A stretch of 64,000 nucleotides of DNA from Aegilops tauschii subsp. strangulata (lineage: Eukaryota; Streptophyta; Magnoliopsida; Poales; Poaceae): positions 156,588,627-156,652,626 of the forward strand of contig NC_053036.3 of the NCBI RefSeq assembly GCF_002575655.3, given 5' to 3'. The notes beneath the pieces are model-generated. The model worked only from the letters and a program-made list of their open reading frames with translations, searched no databases and was not told the origin of the DNA. The translations under genes and the position numbers were made by a program. Below are positions 1 through 12,055 of this stretch, piece by piece (within the stretch, counting starts at the first letter, position 1; every line of letters starts with the position of its first letter).

Positions 1-458
1 GTTGAACCAAGCAGTTTGTATGGGCAAGGAGATCGCCTACTTCGTGAAGATCTACCCTAGTGAGGCAAGTCCTTCGTGGGCGATGGCCATGGTGGGATAG
101 ACAAGGTTGCTTCTTTGTGGACCCTTCGTGGGTGGAGCCCTCCGTGGACTCGCGCAATCGTTACCCTTCGTGGGTTGAAGTCTCCATCAACGTGGATGTA
201 CGATAGCACCACCTATCGGAACCATGCCAAAAATCTCCGTGTCTACATTGTGTTTGCTCCCTCAAACTCCTCCCTTTACCTTCATATGCAATTGTTTTAC
301 ATTCCGCTGGTATACTCTTAGAATTGCATGTGTAGGTTGATTACTTGACTTGTGCTAAGTTGTTAAAATCTGCCAGGACTTGAAATTGGGAAAAGGCTAG
401 ATTATTATTTGGTCAAGTAGTCTAATCACCCCCCTCTAGATATACTTTCGATCCTACA
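1..458 (+). repeat. Element A 5' LTR, 3' portion
   Basis: This is the end of an LTR whose start is left of the window. It ends in ...CCTACA at 458 and is followed by AA and the primer-binding site. It matches 54225-54672 with about 20 substitutions and one small indel, which dates A as one of the older insertions here. Confidence 0.9.
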
Positions 459-460
459 AA

Positions 461-472
461 TGGTATCAGAGC
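461..472 (+). other. Element A primer-binding site (initiator Met tRNA)
   Basis: TGGTATCAGAGC lies two bases after the LTR end. This is the standard Copia-type primer site complementary to the 3' end of initiator Met tRNA. Confidence 0.9.
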
Positions 473-543
473 TTTGGTCTCCATTTGCCTTGATTGCCAT
501 AGCTTTTGGTGATCATAGCCTTGGTTTCACAACCTAGGAGAGT

Positions 544-2722
544 ATGGCGTCTAGCGAGGGAAATTACCATCGTAGAGGTCCTTACTTTGATGGTACTAAT
601 TTTGCTAGTTGGAAGCATAAGATGAAAATGCATATTCTTGGACATAACCCCGCCGTTTGGGCTATTGTGTGTATTGGCTTGCAAGGTGAATTCTTTGATG
701 GGAGAGAACTGAACCGTGAAGCTACCGCAGAAGAGTTGAAGATGCTGCAATACAATGCTCAAGCTTGTGATATTCTCTTCAACGGATTGTGCCCCAAAGA
801 ATTCAACAAAATCAGCCGTGTTGAGAATGCAAAGGAAAATTGGGATTCTTTGATTGATATGCACGAAGGTACCGACTCCGTCAAGGAATCCAAATTGGAT
901 GTGCTTAAAAGTCAGCTTGACAAGTTCAAAATGAAGGATGGTGAAGGTGTCTGAGATGTACTCTAGGCTTGCTCTCATCACAAATGAGATTGCCGGCTTA
1001 GGAAGTGAAGAGATGACCGACAAATTCATAATCAAGAAGATCCTAAGAGCCTTGGATGGAAAATATGATACCGTGTGCACATTGATCCAAATGATGCCCA
1101 ATTACAAAGATCTCAAGCCAATGGAAGTCATTGGAAGAATTGTTGCTCATGAGATGTCACTTAAGGATAAGGAAGAGCTCCACAACAAGTCAAGTGGTGC
1201 TTACAAAGCCTCATGTGATGCTCCCACATCATCAAGTGAGAAACAAACCTTTAATGAAGAATTGAGCCTAATGGTGAAGAACTTCAACAAGTTCTACGAG
1301 AGTAGAAGCAATGAGAGAAGTTCCAAGTCAAGGTCCTACAATGACAAAAGATCTTCAAGTCGTCAACGAAATTGCCACCATTGTGGAAGACCCGGACACT
1401 ACACCACTGAGTGTACGACTCCCTACAAAAGAAGAGAAGATTCTCCCAAAAGGAGTAGGAGAGAAGAATCACCACCAAGAGAGAGAAGGAGTAGAGATGA
1501 TCGGTATGAATGAAGACCCTCTCGAAGAAGCAAGGATTCGGAAAGGAAGGACAAATCATCAAAGAGCTACACAAAACGAAGACATCAAGCTCATGTTGGT
1601 GTATGGATATCCGGCTCCGACTCCGACCATCACTCCGAAAGAAGTTATCACTCCGACTCCGAATATATTCAAGATGAAGGTGTTGCCGGCCTAGCACTTG
1701 TGTCAACCAACTCCTACGACATATTTGACTCACCAAATGAAGGAATTGGAAGATGCTTCATGGCTAAAGGCCCAAAGGTATCACACCCCGAGTATGTTGA
1801 TTTCAATAGTGATGAAGATGATTTGCTAGGAGATGATGATTTACTTGTTGACAACTCTAGTTATGAAAACTATGATGAACTTGCTATTAATCATGCTAAT
1901 CAAGATAAAACGAATGACGATGATAAGAAGGAGATTGAGCATCTAACTAAAGAACTAAACACTCTTAAGTTAGCTCATGAAACTACCTTGGAAGATCATT
2001 GAGAACTTTTGAAGACTCATGAGAAGCTACGCTTTGAAAAGCTCAACCTTGAGCAAGAGCATGAGTTCTTAAAGGCAATCAATGATGATCTTCGCAAGAA
2101 AAGTTCTTCTTACATTGCCAAGCGTTTACTCTTGTCTACTTACATGCCACAAGTTAAATCTAGCAACAAGAACAAGAAAGATTCTTCTTCTAGTAGTAAG
2201 AATAATCATGCTAAAACCAATGTTGTTGCTTCTAGTAGTTCTCTTGATTCCACTAATGATTCTCTTAGCCAAGTTACACTTGAGCAAGAAAATAGCTTAT
2301 TGAAGGGAATTATAGAGAAAGGTGTTTACAAGAGCCTTGCCGGAAGTAAGCAATTTGAGGAAATTGTATGCAAGCAAGGAAGACACCGGAAGAATCAAGG
2401 TGTTGGTTTTGAACGAAAGTTCAATGCCAATGGAGTTGACTGGGAAGAAGCTCAATACACCAAGATGAAGTTTGTTCCTCAACAAGAGAAGTATGATCCT
2501 ACTTATTTCCAAGGGACACAAGCTCAAGATGATCTTCCACCACTAGACCACAAGCAAAAGGGCAAGGACAAGCTTCAAGAGGAAATTGATGCATTTGAAG
2601 AAGCCCCTAAGGCATTGGTCAAGTGGGTTCCCAAGACTACATCAAGTTCTACTTCATCAAGTACGACTACAACTCTAAGGATTCCCATCAAGATGGTGTG
2701 GGTCCCGAAGAAGAAGAACTAG
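544..2722 (+). pseudogene. gag: Element A gag (Copia type, UBN2-like with CCHC zinc knuckle), broken
   Basis: The ATG at 544 follows the primer site by about 70 bases. The N-terminal part (GPYFDGTNFASWKHKM...) is typical of plant Copia gag proteins (DUF4219/UBN2). A CCHC zinc knuckle, CHHCGRPGHYTTEC, lies near 1373-1414, and an Arg/Ser-rich stretch follows it. The later part is acidic and coiled-coil-like and ends at 2722 in KMVWVPKKKN. The frame of the first 136 residues ends in TGA at 952-954. From about 940 the sequence is open one frame over, so there is a one-base frameshift near 945. The second frame then runs to 2722 with premature stops at 1511-1513 and 2000-2002. The capsid protein would package the element's RNA. 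No protease or pol follows, which is unusual for Copia. The gene is dead in this copy. Confidence 0.8.
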
Positions 2723-3640
2723 AGAGTTCTTGAGGGTGACTCCCCCAACATACTTCACTCATATCATTTTGGCAAGGACAAGTGCAAACAACTTCCATAT
2801 CTTGCACTACTTCAAGGAGTCACAAACCCTCTTGTTGGTAAGTCAAGGGACAAGGTAATCTAATGCTTTCATGGACATCATCTTATGTGAACATCACTCT
2901 ATGTCTATGGATATCCTTGTTTGTTCCTTGTGGGACTAACCCGTGTAGGTATTGAAAGTGCAACTCACTCCAATGGATTGCTCCGAACGATCTACATCAA
3001 CATTGAGCATCTACATCTTCAACACCTACATGAAGTCATCATCGACAAAACCCAAGGTTAGTTCATCCCTCTAAGGGGGGATATCACATCTAGGGGGAGC
3101 TTTACTCTAATCAATTGAGCTAAAGCAACTCTAATGATGTGAACACAACAATGCTTTATGTAAAAGTGGCAACCCCACTTGTGCTTAAACGATGAGTATG
3201 ACCTATGATCAAATGTTCTCATTTGACTCCTAAGTCAATATACTCATATATAGATGACCTAGTCATCGCCAAATTGCTTGATAGATGCTAGAGTGAATGT
3301 GCATGCTTTGTCACATATTTCATTTGTCATCTTATTGTGTGAGCATGTTGGATGCATATTTTACTCATTCGAGGACATCCATTTGTTGCTTTGATTGTTT
3401 GGCTTTTTCTCTTTTGCAAATGGATGCACAAGAATGCCTAAGGACTCCCTCTAGCTTTCTATGCTTGTCTCGTCTCAAACTCTATTCATGCTACATCACA
3501 AAGTTTGATCAAGTCAGGTTCGAACCACTCTGTGTGAGGAGCACTCGAAGTCCCCGATTCGTCATAGACTTAAACTTCCAAAACCTCTTTGTGCATTTAA
3601 GTATGACCGAGTCATCCACTTCGGTCACACCGATTTGAAC
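2723..3640 (+). other. Element A internal spacer without a gene
   Basis: About 900 AT-rich bases between the gag-like gene and the promoter-like region of the second gene. I see no open frame longer than about 110 codons and no recognisable domain. Confidence 0.6.
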
Positions 3641-4286
3641 TTTTTGGTCACACTAAGTTGCAGTAATCGCTTGCGATTCTGCATCTTGGTGCCACCAAGT
3701 TGTTCCACTCGGTCACACCGACAGGGTCGGGATATATATACCCACGAGTGAGATTTTGGAAATTTCTTCAAACTCCTCAGCCCACGCGTGTGTCCTGCTC
3801 CGCCTCCTCGGGTCTCCGGATCATCTCCTCGCCGCCAGCGACCTCCCGCCGCTGGTTTCCATCGCCGTCAATGGAAATCTGCTCCGCCATTGTTGCCATA
3901 GCGAACTACCGCCGAACTAGGGTATGGGTTCGACCTTTTGTGCTATTCTTTTACCTCTGATTCATAGCACATTGTTTTGCCATGATCCTTACCACGTATA
4001 CAAACACCCTATCCACTGAAAACATCCTTTAGGTTAGATTTGATTTGAAAATTTAGGGTTAGGTCTCCGCCGAACTCATCTCGGACCGACCGAGTTGTAG
4101 AAATCGGTCTCACCGATTTGGCTTAGGCCATAGCACTTGCGATTTTCGGGCTGACCGAAAACTGCAAATCGATGTGACCGAGTTCGATTCTCTGTGAAAC
4201 CCTAGCAGTCTTATTGCGACCAAACTGTGACTCGGTCTGACCGAGTTCACATGTTTAGGCTCCAAAAATTGCTTCGGTATCACCGA
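3621..4286 (+). promoter_or_regulatory. Internal promoter-like region of element A with TATA box and TCGGT-N3-ACCGA palindromes
   Basis: TATATATA at 3733-3740 is followed by a C-rich stretch that looks like a 5' leader (3770-3920) and a possible splice donor near 3921. Five exact copies of the 13-base palindrome TCGGT-N3-ACCGA lie at 3621, 3709, 4104, 4232 and 4274. The same palindrome is clustered in the element's LTR. I infer that this drives the second gene starting at 4442. Expression is not shown. Confidence 0.5.
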
Positions 4287-4441
4287 GTTTACAAATCGGT
4301 AGCTGCAAAATGCTTTATGTGGAGAAATAAAACTAAGTTTTTAAGTCATCTGTTTTGCAAAATCTCTGCACTTTGTGATGCTCATCCACTCTATCTCATC
4401 TACATCTATTCACAGGGTCTACTGTCAGTAAGTTTGCAAAG

Positions 4442-5797
4442 ATGTCTGATCAGAGTGACAGTCAGAACAGGTCTAAGGAACATGTGCAGCTGAGTGAGGG
4501 TTCAGATCCCTCAAGCACTTCTGATGATGGCAGCAGGAGCACTCCAAGTAACCTGCCAAAGGCAGCCACCAGAACCAGGAAGAAGAGAACCTCAGATTCA
4601 GAGGATGAGGACTATGTGGCTACTGAAGAGGAAGTAAGCTCCAAGAAGAAGGTGCTGAAAATGGAGTATGGCACAACTGCTGCAGTTAAGCCAGGGATGA
4701 ATAAGAAGGCACCAGCAAAGAGAATTCCTATGTCTAAGGCTAGAGCCTCCACTCCAGAGACAATGGAGTTCACTCTTGAACCCAAGGAAGGTGGAGAAGG
4801 CAAGAAGAGGAAGGAGAGGGTCAAGAAGACCATTGCCAGAGTCATTGGCAAGCCCTCCATGATGAGAGATCCCTCTGAAGATGAAGAAGAAGAAGAAGGA
4901 CCACAACACTGTGGCAAACATGTACAAGGAGATCCCAGATAAAGCTTTGGAGACTCACAAGCTTGGATCAGTACATTACTTGTTGTCTGGTCTGCCTACC
5001 ATCAACACAATCCTTAGGCACACTCTGCAACCCAAGTCAGGAGATCACAAGATGATCAGAGGGCATTCTATCAACCTGCTACAGCTTTTTGATGTCCCTC
5101 AGAAGTTCAAGGTCATGAGTCTGATTGTAGAGACAATCAAGAGGACTGCTGCTGACCAGAAGAGAAGCTGTGGGTATGCTCCACACATTCAGGAGCTCAT
5201 CAATCCAAGATGGGCACAGGAACATATCTGTTGGATAAGGAGCATCTACCCTTATATCCTGATTTTGAAGACAACACTGTAGTGATGAATGAGAAGGAAC
5301 CATCATCAGCTCAAGCACAAGAGAAGAGAGCCAAAGCAAAGGCGGAGAAAGCTGCCAAGATGCCAAGTGTTGAAGAGGCATCTCAAGTTTTCCTGAAGAG
5401 CAAGCAAGATCAACTTGCATATCTGATCCAGTCTACACTGAGGATTGAGAAGGGCTTGGCCACCCTGACTCAAAACTAGGAGAGCTTGGAGAGGATCATA
5501 GAAACCAAAATTTATGATCTTGATCTGAAGGTAACTGAGATTCAAACAGCAGTTGAGCAGCTTTAGGAGGAAGCAGAAGAGAAGAAAGGAAAGGCAACTA
5601 CTGATGCATTTCAGCGAGTGCCTAGAGGACAGAGGTCTGTTGTAGTGCATGTACCTGATACAAGAGCAACAGCATCAGCACCAGCAGCCACAACTCCAGT
5701 GCCACCTCCAGCAGCCACTCCACAAGCTCCAACTACATCAACTGATGCCTTCATCCTTGGAGTTCTCTCTACACCACCTCCCGAAGACCAAACTTGA
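4442..5797 (+). pseudogene. Element A second gene, unknown function, broken
   Basis: The ATG at 4442 opens an acidic/basic low-complexity N-terminus rich in Ser, Lys and Glu, as in nuclear proteins (runs such as KKKRKER near residue 120). The reading frame shifts near 4890, is open in the next frame to about 5210 (a more globular part containing LGSVHYLLSGLPTINTILR), and returns to the first frame at about 5210. It then runs to TGA at 5795-5797 with in-frame TAG stops at 5477-5479 and 5564-5566. The tail is Ala/Pro/Gln-rich. I recognise no gag, protease, integrase or RT motif. Similar extra genes are known in grass LTR elements as 'putative plant transposon proteins', but I cannot assign a family from sequence alone. 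The position between gag and the 3' LTR, with its own promoter-like region, suggests a separate transcript. Confidence 0.55.
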
Positions 5798-6291
5798 GAG
5801 ACGCATATCATATGCATATTTGAACTTTTTGGTAACTTGTTGCGAAAGGGGGAGAAATATGTATAGACCATAGGCTTTGAGAGAGTGTTTTGCTTCTTTG
5901 CTTTTGGTTGAACTTTTTATTGTGTGCCTGTGTGAGATACTTTATGTTCTTGTGTGAAATACTTGTGTGATCATGTGATTGATCATATGCTACCTTAATG
6001 CTTGCTTGGATGATACTATCTTCTATATCTCTATATGATCATTCACTTTATTTGGTGATGAGTGCATGTTTTTTTAATGTTTATCATTTTGAGCGCTCCA
6101 CCAAGATGTATGCGACATGGAAGAGTGCCCATGATCCTAATCGATTGTGCATTTGCATTCAAAAGCAAATTTTAAATAATGCACAAATTTAGGGGGAGCT
6201 CTTGCTTATCACATACTTCTCAAAGCGACGATGTATTTCAATCTTATTATCATTTGTCGAAGCTTTGATATATATGTTGTCATCAATTACC
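5798..6291 (+). other. Element A 3' untranslated internal region
   Basis: AT-rich sequence between the second gene and the polypurine tract. No supported gene. Confidence 0.6.
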
Positions 6292-6305
6292 AAAAAGGGG
6301 GAGAT
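6292..6305 (+). other. Element A polypurine tract
   Basis: CAAAAAGGGGGAGAT-type purine run directly before the TG that starts the 3' LTR at 6306. It is the expected plus-strand primer site. Confidence 0.8.
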
Positions 6306-6504
6306 TGAAAGTGCAACTATCCCTGGGTGCTTTTGGTAATTACTAACAACATATAGCTCATTGAGCTAATGCTATCTCAATATAAATATTTCAGGAAAGC
6401 TCAATGATTGGCATGGCATGGATTAGGAATGTTGGCTCAAGCTCAAGACTCTACAGTTTACTTTTAGTGAGCCAATATCACATTGAGTCCATAGGAAAAG
6501 CCAA
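6306..6504 (+). repeat. Element A 3' LTR, segment 1
   Basis: Starts TGAAAGTGCAACTATCCC after the polypurine tract. The LTR is broken at about 6504 by the Helitron and resumes at 12056. Confidence 0.8.
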
Positions 6505-6962
6505 TTGAACATATAAACCCTTCTATGCTACCCGCATACCTGAGGCCATCGTGTTTTGCCTTCGATCTGGTTCACCCAATATGCATCGGTGTAAAGTTTT
6601 CAGTACTTTTTGGCTGGCTGTCAAAGATCTGGCCGTCAGTTCTAGCTCACTCTGTGTTTTTGCGGCTTAGTGGATGACACATGGGGCACGCATCTGCGTG
6701 GGCCAGCCGTGTAGTGTGCGTTGCATGCGTGCATGCATGTGAGAAAAGGAGGTGCTCTGTGGTAAAAAGAGGGGTGGACTGGAGCGCTCCTCTCCGCAAG
6801 GCGTCGACTGTGGGCTGCTGGTTCGTTTCCGAGTTGATGACGTGTGGGCCAATATACAGCGCGGGCCCGTTGTTTCAGTCGCGGCGTGCGTGCGTGTGCT
6901 TGTTATGCTGGAAAAGAGGGGTGGGATGCAATGATCGTGGGTTGTAGGCCATCTAGAGCGGG

Positions 6963-7080
6963 CAGCAGCACAACCAGAGAAAAAGGAGAAGCAACAGGGC
7001 AGGCAGTAGCGTCTCCTCCCCCAGCAGCACAACCAGAGAAAAAGGAGAAGCGACAGGGCGGGCAGCAGCGTCTCGTTCCC
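6963..7080 (+). repeat. Two-copy 59-bp tandem repeat in the Helitron
   Basis: CAGCAGCACAACCAGAG... begins at 6963 and again at 7022 with a few differences. GC-rich, leader-like context. Confidence 0.8.
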
Positions 7081-7109
7081 CCGCCCTCATCCCTATAGCC
7101 GCCGCCGGG

Positions 7110-7316
7110 TCCTCTCCTCTCCCTATCGGTGTGAGTGGGCGGGCCGCGGCTTGCGGAGACTGAGGAGAGGGAGGAGACAGATGCGTGAGGAGGAGGAGGA
7201 GGCCACGGCCGTCGGCTCCTCTCCTCTCCCCGTCGGCGCCAGCGCGTTGGTCGCGGGGAGTGAGGAGAGCGAGGAGAGGGAGGGGGAAGATGCGTGAGGA
7301 GGAGGACCAGGCGGTG
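7110..7316 (+). repeat. Two-copy tandem repeat of about 107 bp in the Helitron
   Basis: TCCTCTCCTCTCCC starts at 7110 and 7217. Both copies continue through a GAGGAGAG-rich stretch to GATGCGTGAGGAGGAGGA. The repeats keep several frames open and explain the long GC-rich open frames on both strands here. Confidence 0.7.
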
Positions 7317-7769
7317 GCGCGGCAGCCAGATCCGAGGCGCGTGGGCGCGGAGGCAGCCGCAGTGGGCTCCGGCCACTTCTTCACGCACAGCGGCAGGAGC
7401 AGCTCCACCTCTCCACTCCCCCACGCGTGAGCCCTCCACAACCCCACCCACCACACCGAGGCGGTGTCCAGAGGCGGTCGGCGGTGGCGCAGGTGAGCTC
7501 CCTCCCGCGCCCTTCTCTTTCCTCTCCTCGACGGCGCCGGTGAGATCCATCTCGTGCCTTCCCTCCTCTCGCGTCCCCCTCCCCCCACAGCGGCCCTCCC
7601 TGTTGATGGAATCCATCTCTTCTATGCTCTTCTTCTTCCCCTTCCCTACCTCCCCGGTTCTCAATGATCCCATCTATTTGTACAGCTTGATTGGTTCCTA
7701 TACTAGCAGCAGTACGTTTGTATCTAGGCGGAACCTCCTGTACGTGCGATTTCGTGGAGTCATCTAGCT

Positions 7770-10700
7770 CTAGATAGATGCCACTGGACTCCCAGGTTCT
7801 TTCCTGTGTAGGAGCTTACTAAATTTTGTAGTTTGCAATGGCTGTTTGCGTGACATCTCAGATTCCCTTTGAGGTCCTGTATGCGCCTTGTTCAACTTTG
7901 GTTCAAATTCATATCATAGTTAGTCTTGCTGCATGATGGAACTAGCTAAGGTAGTTGTTGTTTTGCTACCTAATGGGCACAATCTTTTAATCTTTTTCGT
8001 TTCCAGGTTCTAATAGATGAGTGATGACTAATGGTTGATGCAAAGGAGGAGGCGTACTGATGGAAGCTGGCAGCAAAATCAGGTGAGACTGGATAGCCCG
8101 TCCCAAGTGCGCATGTGAGCCCCCCCCCTCTCTCTCTCACACACATTTTTCCTTTGAGGTTACAAACGCGAGCACCAGCTGTTGTCGCCTTGTTGGGTCA
8201 AGCCGCCATTGCACTAGACACACAAATACACATTGCTCTCAGATTCTTTTGCTGGGGTTTGCAAGTAGAGAGATCGCATTTACGAATTATATTTGCCATC
8301 ACACAGAATGACACAAGATGAGGCAATAGGTGTGTGGTGCAGAAGATGCTCTCCAACCATTTGAATCTGTAGTTCTCCACAACTCATTTACAACAAAAGC
8401 CTTGAGTAGTAGCACTGATGTCACTATAAGATATAATTTTGTAAAAATCCAAATAAGCATTGTACATACAATTCAGTTCCATACATTAAGCATAACTCAA
8501 TCTATAGGCCGAATGAATTGAAACTGAAAATATAAGTGATGCACCAAATTTTTATCTAGGAAAATTGGGGCATTTCTTTTTAGCATTACTCCTTATACAT
8601 TAAATATTATGTGCCAAAACAGGATGGATAGAACCATACTTTGTGCTGGCTTGAATTTAATACTTATATATCAATTCCTTACTCTAGCCTTTTCATCGGG
8701 ATTAATAAGTAGTAGTGATGCATCACTTCTCTAATAGCCTACAGCTGGCAAAACTTAGGTTATGAAACATCATGTGTCAACTGTCAATTTTATAAATGTC
8801 TGTATATTATGTCATAATCTTCCGACATGATTTCAATGTTTACAGGTGTACTACAATGCAGTAAACTGATCGTGTACATTTCTCAATTTTCCATAGGACC
8901 TCTCCGTCCTCGAGCCCTTCTTCTCCTCTCTCCGCGCCGTCTCGCCTCCCCTGCTCTCGCACCGCCACCTTCCCTGCCCAGCACTCGAGGCGCCATGATT
9001 TTGGATCGGGCGGATATCTTCACCAGGAGAGTAGGAGCACTTGCTGTTAATATGAACGATCTCTCACTAAGTTTTTGTTATGGCGTTGTGTGCCGATTCA
9101 TGATTTAAACACGCAAAATGTCTGGTTTGCATATTTGTGCCTAGCCCTATTACTAGCAGTGTATTTTTTGTCGTAAGAAAGACAACAATGCTTTATTTCT
9201 TTGACTTCTTGACCGTGTCTAATTTCTGGTAAAAGAGAGGAATTTCAGAGATAGACAACCTGGAGAGCTTTGAATGGTTGTTCGAGTGTGCCGCCAGTCT
9301 CCTCGCCGCTGCTGTTGCGTAGCTGGCACCGGTGTGTGGCGACTGCCGAGATAAGCGCAGTTTACTCCAGGTTTGGTGATGGTGTTGAACAACACCTTAA
9401 CTGGGCCAAGGAATTTAGTAGCATTGTGGGATCATAAACCAGTTTTTCTGTTCTCTGTGCTCACATAGTAAGAACATGGTTGCAAGTTCTTTTCCTTAGG
9501 TGTAATTTCTTTTGCTGAGATAGATTAAGCCTGGGTCGAGGTGGCTGCTGTGTGCCGGTTGCCAGTACTTGTTTGTTGTAATGTCTTACCCAGTGAGATT
9601 TCTTTTATTCTTGCCTATTTTCAGAGGTTCTGCTTGAAGATTCTCTAATCACTTTCTTTGGAACTTTTTGCTGAGATATGCTTCCAGGTTACTTCAATGT
9701 TACCAGACTTAAAATGTACTATCTAGCATACTAGCACGTGTGTATATGATGCCTCCTTTTATCCTTGAATGTAAGACACATGGTGTTTTGTTCCATAGTT
9801 ATGCTTAACGGAAGTGATAATTTGTTATCATATTCAAAACTATAGCTCTTTGTTTGTAGTATCTCGGAGGGAGCAATATTTTGATACTTGCTTTATAGGA
9901 ATTCTCTTTCTTTGCCTAGAATTTGTGATTTATGGCTGATGTCAATTCCACCTTTGTAGGTGTTTCTCAATTATTACTAATGTTGAAACTGTAGAGGAGC
10001 AGGAGATGAGGAGGGCCCCACTTGGTGTACAATGGTGAATGATGCGGCAGTTAGACCGGGAGATGAGGAGCGCGGCACTGGGTGTACGAAGGATTAGTAG
10101 GAAGAATGTTAATCACAGTGGGTGAAAAGGTATACGGTAAGCTTGAGCTTAAATAAATGTTCACTGCTTGGTTCATATTTGATTCCAATGCCTTCGCTTT
10201 AATGTCATTGGTTTGTCCCAAGTTTATGTTCAGAGATTATGATTCAAATATTTTGTTCGGATTTCTTACAAACAAATTGTGTGATTATTTCCAATTCTAG
10301 CTTCATCTACTATACCTTATAATTTATATATTAATTGTCCAAAATTCTGATTTAGATCATGTCAGTTCCAGGCAGCGAGTGCTAGAAAGCATGATCATAT
10401 TTTAGGGCATTTTTCTACTCTATGCAAGAAATTTAATTTGATGGATATGCGACCTGTTTTCTCTTGATTATGTTTGGATTTTAATAGACAATCATTTCTG
10501 TAGAAGGTAACCTGATTGACACTGTTTTGTTATTTCCATGTGCAGAAAATGCGAGCTCGGCTGATTGCATACTATTTGGTTGAGTTGTTTTGTCCTAAAG
10601 ATACAATCAAGATGAAGATTTCTTTTGTATGGAAATTCACCATGGGAATCGAAATAATGGTACTCTGCACAGCCGTTACTTTCTTGCATCGATTCTTCAT

Positions 10701-11590
10701 TCTACAAGTCACACCTTTTCTATTTGGTAAAAGAAGAGTGAGCTCATGCTTGAACTTCCACTATATATGTTAACACTTGGATACTGTATCAATCCAGTAA
10801 TCATCTGATCCTTCATTGTTTTCCCTTGCATTGCCTCCTTTAACTCTTCTGGACCTTTGAAAAGAATGATTTTTCAGTTATATAATGTATTATGTTTTGT
10901 TTCGTTGTCGAGAGGTAGATGGTAAAGTAGGCTGGTATTTTCATTTTGTTCATATGCAGATATTTGATATAAGTGAATATATACCCTTTGGTAGGTGAAT
11001 GTGCTCTCCGTTAATATCACTGATATATTTGAGCTTCAGAGAAGGATATCTATGCCATTTTGTTTTTGTTTTTTGAACAAAAGAGTGTTGTATGGGTATC
11101 GTTAAGGGGATGAAGCAGCAAAGTTACCTACGCAATTTAGCAGGATGTGGCTGATACATACAGAGTGGTTTACTTAGGTTTGGTGTTACTGCTATCTCTT
11201 TCGTTGTAAAACTGCAGAGCAGCAGAGTTTATAGATTTATGGATCATGCTTTTGGTGCCAGTAGTTTTGTATGTAAGATGTAGTTGTTGTGCAGCTCCAT
11301 GTGTCTGTGTGATCTGATGTATAGATATAACATAACATTCTAAAATTTATAGTTATTCTCTATATATGAGAAAGCATGAAAGAACTGTGTATTAGGGGTA
11401 AATAATCTTTTCTGTTGTTTGATAAAACAGTTAGGCGGCTACCCTGTCATATATTTTGATTCTCCTTTGACGAAATTCCTATCCTTGAATGCCATTTTCT
11501 CCATGGTTTTTATGTTTTATGTTGTTCACTACATGATACTGAATTAACAGTTACATGAAAGTTTAGGGAACACTTTTCTAAGAGAAGCCT
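7770..11590 (+). other. Helitron interior, intron-like DNA
   Basis: AT-rich DNA (about 60 % or more A+T) with scattered short GC-rich islands (8890-9000, 9280-9350). No open frame that I trust and no domain recognised. Probably introns and leaders of captured genes, but donors and acceptors cannot be paired by eye. Confidence 0.45.
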
Positions 11591-11600
11591 CTTCCCGCAC

Positions 11601-11813
11601 ATGGATGCTGATCATGATGAGCTACCAATCAGTACAGGAGACGGGACCACCAGTGTCATGGCCCTCTTTATCAAGGGCGCCGACAACAGGGCTACACTCA
11701 CAATGAACTGGAGCAGCTTCTTCCATAAGGCAAACATGAAGAAAGGGTGTACATATGCTTTCACCTTCAAGTGCACGTCCAAGGGCCTTTGCATGATTGT
11801 CTATCCAATCTAA
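11601..11813 (+). pseudogene. Captured 3' exon fragment, possibly of a B3-domain-like protein
   Basis: A 70-codon open frame running from ATG 11601 to TAA 11811-11813. The part TLTMNWSSFFHKANMKKGCTY with the following beta-rich residues resembles the end of a plant B3-type DNA-binding domain (a W-x3-F helix followed by a G-containing beta strand). This resemblance is an inference from pattern only. The codon composition is more gene-like than the flanks and the frame sits about 240 bases from the Helitron 3' end, a common place for captured exons. It could instead be the start of a short unrelated gene. Confidence 0.35.
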
Positions 11814-12026
11814 GCAGGTCACAGTAGTCCTTTGCTACGTAACTTGGTATTACTATAAGTACCTATTGAGACTTTTATATCTGGCATCATTTTGGATCTT
11901 ATGTAAAAAAATTATGATAATCCTGTCCGTATGACTATCATCAATCCATACTAATTTTCATATGTTTCCTTCCGTGTCTACATATTTTGATGCACACTCT
12001 TTCAATATTTGGCTTGCTCTTGGCCT

Positions 12027-12055
12027 TTGCGCCGTGGGCGCAACTGGTCATCTAG
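12027..12055 (+). other. Helitron 3' terminal hairpin and CTAG end
   Basis: Stem 12027-12033 pairs perfectly with 12037-12043 around a 3-base loop. CTAG at 12052-12055 ends the element. This is the signal where rolling-circle transposition stops. Confidence 0.85.

Larger units (their letters stand above)
6522..12055 (+). mobile_element. Non-autonomous Helitron with captured gene fragments
   Basis: The 3' end is textbook. A perfect 7-bp hairpin (TTGCGCC-GTG-GGCGCAA, 12027-12043), then 8 bases, then CTAG at 12052-12055, followed by a T of the host LTR. The left end has a canonical TC start (TCTATGCTACCCGC) at 6522. The interior has no Rep/helicase gene. It has GC-rich stretches with 5'-leader-like composition (6900-7770 and 8890-9000), AT-rich intron-like DNA between them and a short exon-like frame at 11601. 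This pattern is typical of plant Helitrons that have copied host gene pieces. Seventeen bases (6505-6521) between the host LTR and the TC are unexplained. Confidence 0.75.

Noticed and set aside
6903..7673. 256- and 211-codon frames on the minus strand in the Helitron
   Set aside because: GC-rich tandem repeats with leader-like composition. Overlapping frames on both strands, no domain.
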